From the NCBI GenBank assembly GCA_029570205.1, contig JAKQSI010000011.1:1-21163 (forward strand): a stretch of DNA of 21,163 nucleotides, written 5' to 3'. Source of the DNA: Candidatus Omnitrophota bacterium. Lineage in GTDB: Bacteria > Hinthialibacterota > Hinthialibacteria > Hinthialibacterales > JAKPRU01. Positions 1-10,700 of the stretch are shown here, piece by piece; positions within the stretch are counted from its first letter, which is position 1, and every line of letters starts with the position of its first letter. A program made the translations under genes and the position numbers. Under the pieces are notes generated by a model, which saw only the letters and a program-made list of their open reading frames with translations, searched no databases and was not told where the DNA came from.

Positions 1-100
1 AACGATTCGTCCGAGGAACCCCGGTAGTCGCTGCACTCCCGAAAGCGGTCTGGATCAACCCGCCAGACCAAAGAAGTTCAACACAAGAAACACTCACTAA
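1..100 (-). other. Out-of-frame continuation of the 393-aa protein
   Basis: Directly beyond the TAG stop of the 393-aa gene, another minus-strand frame stays open from position 100 to the window edge. It reads about 33 codons, including LLWSGG and, near the edge, TTGVPRTNR. From memory, 'LLWSG...' followed by '...PR' resembles the usual end of this fibre-like domain class, where a final strand follows a Trp-Ser-Gly turn. I infer that a single-base indel near 97-105 may have truncated the gene. It could also be a chance open frame. Confidence 0.35.
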
Positions 101-1278
101 TTTCCAAACGGAGCTGTCTCATTGGACTTGACACATTCCGACCGGATTTGAACGTAAAGTGGTATTTCCAATGCGATTCCCCCCGCCGTGAAAAGAATAA
201 GTACAGGACGGTTTCCTGTCGTGACATTCAGTGACATTCCTTCCATGTCCACCCATTCAGTGCTGTTTGTACTGATTTCATTATTCGCTGCGGCCTGCGC
301 ACGAACACCGGATATCGATCTGGCAGATCCGGCAGAGAGCGAGTAGATGGCATACGGAGTCGGGTTCAGTCTCTGCCGCGTACCGATTGCGGTGTAGGCT
401 CCATCATTTGCACCTCCGCGTACTCCGATCTGAGCAAACCGCGCCTCACCGTCAAACACCTGTTCGCCGAAATCGAGATCCACTTTGAACAGCCCGCCTG
501 CCACCGTAACATCGTCGAGGGTTATGGATTCCGCTATCTGGGTCCCGCCAATTTCCGCGTCATACAGCTTGAACTCAAGATCATATACGCCGTTCGCCGG
601 ATTCCCGCTTTCCATCAGGTGCCCCTGATAGGTGAACGCTGTACCCATGGTTGGAATAATCTGGTTTCCCGGTGTGGCGGTCGGTACCGCTGTAGGTGTA
701 TCAGTCGGAGCCGATTCCGGTGTGGGAGTGCTTGTCGGGGTTGCCGTGGGCGAAGCCGAAGGAATATCAAGTCCCAACGATTCCCAGTCGCCGGTGATTC
801 GAACAATCATGTGCTTTTGTGCATTTCTATCCCACAAATAAACCAAAAGAATCCTATTATTAAATCCTATATGGTGCGCTTCATCTTCCGATGCTGGCCA
901 TCCCCGCACAACCGTTCGAGCCAGAGTTCTTGCGCCTTTGGCTATATGATAAGAATAAACGATACATTGCACTTCCGAAGGTCGCTGAGGATTCTTGTAA
1001 CTTAACCCAGTGAAGATCATGAGGCTTGGGGTTATTGTGAGACAGCGAAGGTTACCTGTAATGTCCGATGATACAATATCGCCAGTCTCCGTTTGTAGGT
1101 CGTGGTTCTCGTCGATGAATGGAAATACGTAGGCATCCAGGATTCGAAGCCCCGGAGCCAACTCTAATCTTGCGGAGACCGATGCAATATCGACAGGTGC
1201 CGGAGCCTGTTGGGCAGAAACAAGCCATGGTGTGGTGAGCAGGGATGCACAAAACAGCAATGTTCTGGAGATCTTCAT
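97..1278 (-). CDS. Exported protein with Pro/Thr linker and fibre-like domain
   Basis: The protein has 393 aa. Residues 1-22 form a clear signal peptide (Lys/Arg, hydrophobic core, VSA-QQ cleavage site). Residues ~25-170 are an unrecognised beta-rich domain. Residues ~173-205 are a Pro/Thr/Ser linker. From ~210 comes a widespread exported-protein module (FTYQGHL...NGVYDLEFKLYDA...PTPYAIYS), seen in cell-surface and tail-fibre-like proteins of many environmental bacteria. The start is supported by GGAGG seven bases before the ATG. The C-terminus looks abnormal: after the 'PVLILFTAGG' strand it stops early, while another frame continues with family-like residues to the window edge. The gene diverges from the giant WD40 gene, which has the same signal-peptide-plus-PT-linker design, so both may serve the cell surface. 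Function is unknown; extracellular binding is an inference. Confidence 0.8.
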   Translation of the reverse strand: MKISRTLLFCASLLTTPWLVSAQQAPAPVDIASVSARLELAPGLRILDAYVFPFIDENHDLQTETGDIVSSDITGNLRCLTITPSLMIFTGLSYKNPQRPSEVQCIVYSYHIAKGARTLARTVVRGWPASEDEAHHIGFNNRILLVYLWDRNAQKHMIVRITGDWESLGLDIPSASPTATPTSTPTPESAPTDTPTAVPTATPGNQIIPTMGTAFTYQGHLMESGNPANGVYDLEFKLYDAEIGGTQIAESITLDDVTVAGGLFKVDLDFGEQVFDGEARFAQIGVRGGANDGAYTAIGTRQRLNPTPYAIYSLSAGSARSISGVRAQAAANNEISTNSTEWVDMEGMSLNVTTGNRPVLILFTAGGIALEIPLYVQIRSECVKSNETAPFGN

Positions 1279-1508
1279 CTTTCGCCTCCGATACTCATGG
1301 GTCCACTTGGATGCCTGGATTCGATCAGGCTTTGAAATGCGAACCGTTGTTCGAACGGGTTGATTTTTTTGAGTGCGTTTTCCAATGTGTGGGATGGGAA
1401 AGAGGTTTCCTGAGCGGGTATTGGAGGAACAAATCGCAAACAGTTCTCCGACTCGGTCTCGACCGACCGCACCAAAACAATAGAAAAGGCAACGAGACCC
1501 CGAGACAT
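1275..1508 (-). CDS. Possible small coupled ORF, 77 aa
   Basis: This 77-codon minus-strand frame ends in TGA overlapping the ATG of the 393-aa gene (ATGA overlap), the usual geometry of translational coupling. A GGGGG run lies six bases before its ATG and could serve as a ribosome-binding site. Residues ~4-14 are hydrophobic, but too short and weak for a convincing signal peptide, and the remainder resembles no family I know. A hairpin with a T-run falls inside it, which argues against coding. It may be only a chance open frame in the divergent intergenic region. Confidence 0.25.
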   Translation of the reverse strand: MSRGLVAFSIVLVRSVETESENCLRFVPPIPAQETSFPSHTLENALKKINPFEQRFAFQSLIESRHPSGPMSIGGER

Positions 1509-1705
1509 ATCGACCCCCGCAATCTCAAATGTCCCCTATTATCCCGATGTTCTCATGTCATGGGAAGAGACTTCGCGCTTGAGACTCTCATCTGGAATCT
1601 ACACAAATTCCGGATTGCCTGGCCTACCCCGGAGACAATCCATGGGGGCTTGCAGACCGACAGATCCGATCCGGCGAAAAATCAGAAAAAGGTGGGAAAA
1701 GGTGA
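1279..1705. other. Divergent intergenic region
   Basis: This is the upstream region between two divergent exported-protein genes. Apart from the doubtful 77-aa frame I see no convincing gene; longer plus-strand frames here have no ribosome-binding site or family features. A stem-loop at 1342-1361 (AACCGTT pairing with AACGGGTT, one bulge) is followed by T7 at 1364-1370 and looks like an intrinsic terminator on the plus strand, but no plus-strand gene precedes it. The promoter of the minus-strand gene should be here, but no convincing -35/-10 pair stands out. Confidence 0.5.
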
Positions 1706-1735
1706 TTGACATCCACTCCCGTTATGTCCTATCCT
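1706..1735 (+). promoter_or_regulatory. Candidate sigma70-type promoter of the WD40 giant gene
   Basis: A perfect -35 hexamer TTGACA at 1706-1711 is followed after 18 bases by TATCCT at 1730-1735, a 4/6 match to the -10 consensus. Transcription would start near 1742, leaving a leader of about 45 bases before the ATG at 1788. Confidence 0.5.
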
Positions 1736-1774
1736 ATTCTCATGCTTGAGAATCCATCGGTTCCCGCCGATGAC

Positions 1775-1781
1775 GGGGAGG
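1775..1781 (+). promoter_or_regulatory. Ribosome-binding site that fixes the start of the WD40 giant gene
   Basis: GGGGAGG lies six bases before the ATG at 1788. The frame is open back to a TTG at 1746, but only the ATG at 1788 has a strong Shine-Dalgarno and begins directly with a signal peptide. Confidence 0.85.
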
Positions 1782-1787
1782 TTGGTT

Positions 1788-4700
1788 ATGAAACAACTTC
1801 GGTTCTTTTCAATAGTCTCCATTCTGGTCCTGGAATGTGTCTTTCTCTCGACCACATTCGCCCAGCCGCTGCGTGGATCGTCGGGAGAGATCATCTTGGG
1901 ATTGGGAACTGTAGAATCTGCAGCATATTCCCCCGATGGAAGATACATCGCTACCGGAGGCAGCGCAGGTGCATTCCTTTGGGATGCGCAGACCGGGGCA
2001 ATGCTCCGGACATTTTCCGGGCACAGGGACTGTGTCTCTTCCGTCACTTTTTCGCCGGATGGGGCCAAAGTCCTGACGGGGGGTTGGGATCGTACGGCAA
2101 AGTTGTGGGATACCGAGACAGGTGCGGAAATCCGCACGTTTACCGAGTTCTGGTCTTTAACAGTGCCCCTGGTGTTCTCGCCGGACGGAACGAAGCTGTT
2201 GACGGCGAGTCATGACCCTACTGGATATAATGCTGCTGAACTGTGGGATGTCGAGACAGGGGCAACAATTCGCACGTTTTCGGGGCATACCTCTACTCTC
2301 ACTTCTGTGGCGTTTTCGCCGGACGGGACAAAGGTGTTGACGGGGAGTTACGACTGCACGGCAAAGTTGTGGAACGTGGAGACTGCCGAGGAGATCCGCA
2401 CATTTTCCGGGCATACAGGTTGGGTGTGGTCCGTGGCGTTTTCGCCCGACGGGACGAAGGTTCTAACGGGGAGCCGCATGCTCGACGGTACGGCCAAGTT
2501 GTGGGATGTGGAAACCGGTGCGGAGATCCGCACGTTTTCGGGGTATTACGACGTGTATTCTGTGGCGTTTTCGCCGGACGGAACAAAGGTGTTGACGGGC
2601 GGTTCAGGTGGTACTGATGCTACGAAGTTGTGGGATGCGGAGACAGGTACGGAAATCCGGACGTTTTCCACGCCGCTTATGTCTTGGGTGGTTTCTGTCG
2701 CGTTTTCGCCGGATGGAACGAAGGTGTTGACGGGAATTGGCGACGGGACAGCAAGGATTTGGGATGTTGAGATTGCCACAAATACTCCTGCGGTAACCCC
2801 GGAACCCACCAACACCCCAACCCCGATGTCGACAATGACTCTCAGCCCGGCAATGACCCCGACAATCTCTTCTCATGATCCTCTCAACCTCCCCCTGCAT
2901 GGTCCGTCAGGCGAAATGATCCTGGGTCTGGGGACTGTAGAATCTGCAGCATATTCCCCGGACGGGAATTACGTTGCCACCTGTGGCAACATGGGCGCAT
3001 TCCTCTGGGATGTGCAGACTGGGGTGCTAATCCAGATATTCTTGGGGCACACGGATTCAGTTCGTTCCGTCACCTTTTCGCCGGATGGCACAAAAGTACT
3101 GACGGGGAGTTGGGACGGCACGGCGAAGCTATGGGATACGTTGAACGGGCACGAGATTCGGACGCTTTCGGGGCACTCCTCTTTGGTGTCGTCCGTGGCG
3201 TTTTCTCCGGATGGGACGAAGGTGCTGACGGGAAGCGGGGATTGTACGGCAAATCTGTGGGATGCGGAAACAGGAGCTGTGATCCGGACTTTTTTGGGAC
3301 CTTCGTCTTGGGTGGTTTGCGGCGTGGCGTTTTCGCCGGATGGAACGAAGGTCCTGACGGGGAGTGGCAAAGGATTTCCGGATTACCTTGGAGATGCCAA
3401 GTTGTGGGATACGGAGACGGGTACTGAGATCCGAACGTTTTCGGGGCATACAGATTATGTCACTTCCGTGGCGTTTTCGCCGGATGGATCTCAAGTGCTG
3501 ACCGGAAGTGGTGACGGCACGGCCAAGTTGTGGGATGCGGAGACCGGGACTCTGCTACAGACGTTTTTGGAGCATCCCTCTTGGGTTCATTCATGGGTCA
3601 CTTCCGTGGCGTTTTCGCCGGATGGGACAGAGATCTTGATAGGGAGTAACGACAGTACGGCAACGTTGTGGGATGCCGAGACCGGGGCGGAAATTCGGAC
3701 GTTTAGGTCGGAATCGGTGGTCTCCGTGGCGTTTTCTCCGGACGGTACGAAGGTGTTGGCCGGAATTGGTGATGGAACGGCAAGGATCTGGAATATCAAC
3801 GACTCTTACGTACCTCCCACCCCGACAGCCACCCCCTTCCCCTCATTCACCGGCCACGAGTGTGACGATCTGCTTTACAGTACGAACATTGCTGCGCTGG
3901 GACATGCCTCCGCCGAGAGTTATCGGGATCAGAACAAGCCCGAATTGGCAATTGATGGCGATACGGAATCTCCATTTTCCGGTTGGATGGCCGTCGGGGA
4001 CCGAGGCTGGTGGCAGGTGGAACTCCCCTGCCAAGTCCCAATCTATCGGGTTGAGGTGTTCACAACAGCAGGGAATCCTACTTGCATGTTTCCCTCGTTT
4101 CAAATTTCCGTATCCACAACCGGCGAATTTGTGGGCGAGCAAACCATCGTCGCAACGGAAAACCAATGGCCCAATCAGGTCATGGTTGCCTATGACTTTG
4201 AACCGATTGAAGCCAAGTTCATCCGTCTGACAGCATTGGCGGATCATTATTGGTCAATCTTGCAGGAATTCCGGGCGTATCCGGCAATCGAGCCGACACC
4301 AACGCCTACATATACCGTCACTCCGACTGTTACTGACACGCCCTCTTCGACACCGACGTTAACGCCTACTCCTTTGCAAATGTTGTCTCGGTGGGATTTT
4401 GCAGAAAATGGCAATTTCGAGAATTGGCAATACATCAATGTGTCTGAGGCGAACGTATCAAACGGCCTTCTGTCCGGCGTTGCCGAAAACGCAGATCCCA
4501 TTATTGAACTTCGTGATCAAACCATCGAAATGCAGTACTTAAGGGGATTGGCTTTTCGCATCCGAGCCGACCGACCGACCTTTTGCCAAGTCTATCTCGG
4601 TATAGGGGATGAGGATTGGACTTTTCAACATATCGGGGATTGGCAGATTGATTCGACCGCCGAGTTTAAGACTATTGTTGTTAATTTCGATGGAACAGTT

Positions 4701-7700
4701 CTGTCTGCAACACGACTTTATCTGTTGCGGATTGATCCCGCGATAGACAAGGGAGTTGCTTTCGAGATCGACTGGATCGCTTTGATAGCATCCGATATTC
4801 CGACTCCAAGCCCCACACCCACAAGCCCATTCACCGGTCACGAATGTGATGACCTGCATTACAGCACAAATATCGCCGCACTGGGGTACGCCACTGCCGA
4901 CAGCTATCGCCATGACAACAGGCCAGAACTGGCGATTGACGGGGATACGGAATCTTCGTTTTCAGGGTGGATGGCTGTTGGGGACCGAGGCTGGTGGCAG
5001 GTGGAACTCCCCTGCCTGGTTCCAATCTATCGGGTTGAAGTATTCACCACCCCTCAAAACTCTTCCTGCATGTTCCCCTCGTTTGAGATCTCCGTCTCAA
5101 CAACCGGCGCATTCGCGGGCGAGCAGACCATCGTCGCGACGGAACCCCAATGGCCAAACCAGGTCATGGTCGCCTATGACTTCGAGCCGGTTCAAGCGAA
5201 GTTCATCCGCCTGACAGCATTGGCCGATCATCGTTGGTCAATACTTCAGGAATTCCGCGCGTATCCGGCGGTGCAACCGACGCCGACACCGACGTTCACC
5301 CCGACACCCACGAGTCCGTTTACCGGCCATGAATGTGATGACCTGCATTACAGCACAAACATCGCCGCGTTGGGGTATGCGACGGCGGACAGCTATCGCC
5401 AGGACAATCGTCCTGAGTTGGCGATTGATGGCGATACGGAATCTTCGTTTTCAGGTTGGATGGCTGTTGGGGACAGAGGCTGGTGGCAGGTGGAACTCCC
5501 CTGCCTTGTTCCAATCTATCGGGTTGAAGTATTCACCACCCCTCAAAACTCTTCCTGCATGTTCCCTTCGTTTGAGATCTCCGTCTCAACAACCGGCGAA
5601 TTCGCGGGTGAAGAAACCATCGTCGCGACGGAAAACAGATGGCCGAGCCAAATCATGGTCGCCTACGACTTCGACCCGATTGAGGCGAAGTTCGTCCGCC
5701 TAACGGCATTGGTCCCTCATTATTATGCAATTTTGCAGGAATTTCGTGCGTATCCGGCAATCGAGCCGACACCAACGCCGACGTTTACTGCCACGGCGAC
5801 GTATACGCCAACACCCACGATCACACCAACACGAACGCCTACACCGACTCCTTATGGGGAACGAATCCTCGGCCTTGGACACATTTCTGTTGCGACATAC
5901 TCCCCCGATGGCCGATATATTCTGACAGGTGGCTCCGCCGGGGCGATCTTGTGGGATGTCGAGGCTGCCCAGATCATCCGCAAATTCCAGCGTCACGGAG
6001 TCACTATTTCCTCAGTCGCGTTCTCTCCGGACGGACGGTACATTCTGACTGGGGGAGGGAGTGCAAAGTTGTGGAATATCGAAACAGGGGACTTGATTCG
6101 GGTCTTTGAAACACCCGAATCTCCTATCTATTCCGTGGCATTTTCTCCGGATGGTTCGCATATTCTTACTGGCAGCAAGTACGACCACAAAACACATCTC
6201 TGGAACATTGAGACAGGGGAGATCATCCGAAATTTTGAGGGATCTGTATGCACATTTTCACCGGACGGGAATCAGGTCCTGACAGATGGCGGTGGTATGT
6301 CCGCAACGTTGTGGGATGTAGAGACCGGGATTGAAATCCGTTCGTTCCGGGGGCACACGGATTATATCACTTCCTTGGCCTTTTCCCCGGACGGAAAGAT
6401 GATCCTGACATCCAGTGCGGATAGTACAATAAAAGTATGGGACGTAGAAACGGCCAGAATGATTCACAGTTTCTACCAGTCCTATTTTCCTGCTGCAGCG
6501 TTTTCACCGGATGGAAACCGCATAATAACGTCGGGGAGCTGGTGGCCCGTTTCTAGTGGTATAACACTATGGGACGCACAGACAGGAGCGATAATTCGGG
6601 TGTTCTCCGCGCATAACGCCGATATCCGGTCTGTTGGCTATTCACCAAATGGTCTGGAAGTATTTACCGCAACTGGATCTGAAATAAAACTGTGGGATAT
6701 AACGAAAGATCCCTTGATACGAACCTTTGGGGGCCATGCCGGAGCCGTTAATTGTGCGAAATACTCTTCCAGCGGAAAGTATATTGTGACTGGCAGTGAC
6801 GATGGGACAGCCAAATTATGGGATGCGAAAACGAGAGGAGAGATTCGAACATTTCGCGGCCATGCCGATGGCGTCTTATCCGTAGACTTTTCCGAGGATG
6901 AATGCTGGATTCTCACCGGAAGCAGAGATGGAAGCGCGGCTTTGTGGAACACAAAAACCGGCAAATTGATTCATATATTTACTGGACATAAAAGACCTGT
7001 ATATTTTGTGGCGTTTTCACCGGACGGAACGAAGGTGCTGACAGGGAGCGAGGATAGGACAGTGAAGATATGGGATACAACGACGGGGATAGAGATCCGG
7101 ACACTTTCAGGCCAAATAGGGATCGTATATTCCGTGGCATTTTCGCCGGATGGGACCAAGGTTCTGACGGGGGGCAGTATTGGAACGGCGAAATTATGGG
7201 ATGCAACGACGGGGATGGAGATTCGAGCCTTTTCCGGGCATGCCGGGGCTGTCAGATCTGTCGCTTTCTCGCCGGATGGAACTACCGTTCTGACGGGGAG
7301 TTCTGATGATACGGCGAAATTGTGGGATGTGGATACAGGAACGTTGATACGGACATACCAAGGCCACACCGGTGACATCTATTCCGTAGCCTACTCATCG
7401 GATGGGCAACAGATTCTTACCGGTAGTGGAGATAAAACGGCCAGGATATGGGACACTCAGACGGGTGCGGAGATTCTTAAATTAGAGGGGCATACCGAGA
7501 CGGTGTTGTCTGTGGATTTCTCGCCGGATGGAACAGAGGTCCTGACAGGCAGCAAAGATCAAACGATAAGGACGTGGAATGCGGAGACAGGCGCGGAAAT
7601 CTTCGGCCATCATACCGGAACAATTCTGTCAACCGCTTTCTCCCCGGATGGAAGATGGATTCTTACGGGAGGCAAAGACCAAACAGCAAGATTGTGGGAT

Positions 7701-10700
7701 GTGAGCACAGGCGCTTTGCTGACGGTGTTTCAAGGCCATACCGAGGATGTGAATTCCGTCGCCTTTTCATCGGATTCGGCGCGGGTGGTGACAGGAAGCA
7801 AAGATCACCGTGCTATGATCTGGGCTTCAGAAACTGGAGTTCCGTTACACACCTTGGAGGGACATACCGGCGGTGTGAATTCCGCAGTGTTCTCACCAGA
7901 TAATCAGCGTGTTTTAACAGGCAGTGAAGATTCTACCGTGAAATTGTGGGATTCTGAGACGGGAGATCTTGTCCAATCCTATTCTGGCCACACGTCAAGT
8001 GTAAATTCTGTCGCCTTTTCGCCAGGCGGGGAGAGGTTTCTCACGGGGAGCAGCGATAGGACTGCAATTCTGTGGGACGCAGATGCGGGAACGATACTCC
8101 GGACATTCGAGGGGCACACCGGTCCTGTAAATTGCGTTGCATTTTCGGCGGATGGGACAAGGGTTTTGACGGGAAGTGATGATGGCAAAGCGATTCTATG
8201 GGATATGGAAACCGGTGGGGAAATTCGTACCTTTTCAGGCTCAGGAACCATTCATTCCGCTGCCCTGTCTCCAAATGGGACCATGGTGCTTCTGGGGTGT
8301 CCTGACGGCACCACAATGTTGTGGGATGCGGACAGTGGTGACCGCATCCATGCGTTTTACCTTGCATATAGAATGTCTTCGCAACCTATTTATCTATCCG
8401 CTTCTGTTGCCGTAGCCTTTTCGTCGGATGGGAAAAGAGTAATAACCGTCGATGGCAACATAAGAGTTATCCTGTGGGACATCGAAAATTGCCTGCCAAT
8501 TCGAACGTTCCCTTCATATAACGGTTCAGTCTTTTGTGCCGATTTTTCACCGGATGGGACAGAAGTTCTGACAGATGGCAACGATAACACCGCTGTGCTT
8601 TGGAACGCCCTGACCGGGGCAGAGATTCGGACTTTCGTGGGGCATGAGGACAGTGTCACTTCCGTGGCGTTTTCGCCGGACGGGACTAAGGCGTTGACAG
8701 GAAGTCGGGATCAGACGCTGAAATTATGGGACACGCTTGCGGGAACAGAGATTCGATCATTCCTGGGGCACACGTCTCGTATCTCCTCCGTGGCGTTTTC
8801 GCCGGATGGGAGTTGGCTATTGACATCGAGTGCGGATGGAACGGCCCGGATATGGACAAACGGAATTGGATCTACACCCGTAACATCTTTGCCTGATTGT
8901 GCTTCCGGTCTCTTTCTCTGCGGACCTTCAGGCGAAATCATTATCGGGTTGGGAACTTTAGGGGCCGCTGCCTATTCCCCCAACGGAAAGTACATTGCTT
9001 CCTTTGGTTCTATCGGCATTTTTCTGTGGGATGCGGAGACGGGGGCGTTGGCAAAATCGTTTCTTGGACATGCCGACGGAGTATATTCCTTAGCCTTCTC
9101 GCCGGATTCCACAAAGATCCTCACGGCGAGCCATGATCGAACGGCAGTATTGCGGGATGTGGAGACCGGGACGGTGATTCACACGTTTTCAGGGCACACG
9201 GGCACTGTCTCTTCCGTGGCGATTTCCCCCGACGGAACCCAGGTCCTGACCGGGAGTCGGGATCGTACGGCGAAGTTGTGGGATGCGGAGACGGAGACGG
9301 TTATTCACACATTTTCAGGCCACACAAGCAGTGTCTCTTCCGTGGCGTTCTCTCCAGACGGGACAGAAGTATTGACCGGGAGCTGGGATGAGACAACGAA
9401 TTTGTGGGATGCAGAAACGGGAGCACTGGTCCGCACATTTCCTGGCACCCAATACCGGAGTATTCACTCTCTTGCGTTTTCGCCGGACGGAACAAGGATT
9501 CTGAGTGGGAGTTGGTCGGATATGAACCTAATGAATGCGGAAACCGGCGAGATTATCTGGTCTGTCAGCGGATATAATTCGGAGATTTCCTCTGTGGCAT
9601 TTTCGTCGGATGGAACCAAGGTATTGGCTGGCAGTTGGGATCGGGCGACCTTATTCGATGCGGTCACGGGTGAGGAGATTCGGAATTTCGATGGCTCTGG
9701 GGACCCCGCAGCATTTTCGCCGGACGGGACAAAGGTGTTGACCAGGAGCGCGGACAGGGTCTTGAATCTGTGGGATGCGGAGACGGGATCTGTGATTCGA
9801 ACCTTTGAAGGACACATGGAAGCTGTTACTTCAGTGGCACTTTCACGAGATAGGACAAAGATCGTGACAGGGAGCGGGCACACAGCAAAAGTCTGGGATA
9901 TCGAAACGGGAACGGTCATTTGCTCCTTCGATGGCTGGTCTGTGTCTTCTGTGGCCTTTTCACCGGACGGGACGAGGGTGTTGATGGGGAGTTGGCACAC
10001 CGCGATATTGTGGGATATTCGGACGGGTTCCGAGATTCGAACATTCGAAGGGCATACGGGTCCAGTCAGTTCAGTTGCATTTTCTCCGGATGGGACAAAA
10101 GTGTTGACCGGGAGTCATGATGGAACGGCGAAGTTATGGGATTCGGAGACTGGTGAATTGATTCGAACCTTCTGGGGGCATTCCAGCATCGTAGAATCTG
10201 TAGTCTTTTCACCGGACGGAATGAAAGTACTAACGGCGAGTCATGATGGCACCGCCCGCATCTGGGATATCAGCGATATTCATCTGGAACCGACACCGGC
10301 TATTACTCCGACTCCGGCCCCGACGCCCGGTTTCATCTACAGGATCACTTTTGACGAATCCTCTCCCGAACAGGCGGGCTTTTTCAGCACGTCAGCAAGT
10401 GGTATGCAGCCTGCACCGATTCGTCTTGGCTCGGTTCCCACGGGGGAAGGTACTGACGGTCGAGGGATGATTATTGACACCGGGCCGGGGCAGGGCACGC
10501 TGTCGATTCAGACGACGCCCATCGCACTCGGTCCGGGTCCGAAATTGTTCACGGTGAATGTCATGGCGGAAGCGCTAGGGGCCTCGGCGGCACTTGCAGT
10601 ACTGAACGCGCCGCTGGGAGTGGATATGGGCTTTGTGCAGGCCAGCGGTCTGGATGTTCCTGTTGGCCAGTGGGGCCGTCTGATTCTCATCTACGATCCG

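Noticed and set aside
1342-1370. Hairpin plus T-run resembling a plus-strand terminator
   Set aside because: No plus-strand gene lies upstream and the stem has a bulge; noted only in the intergenic entry.
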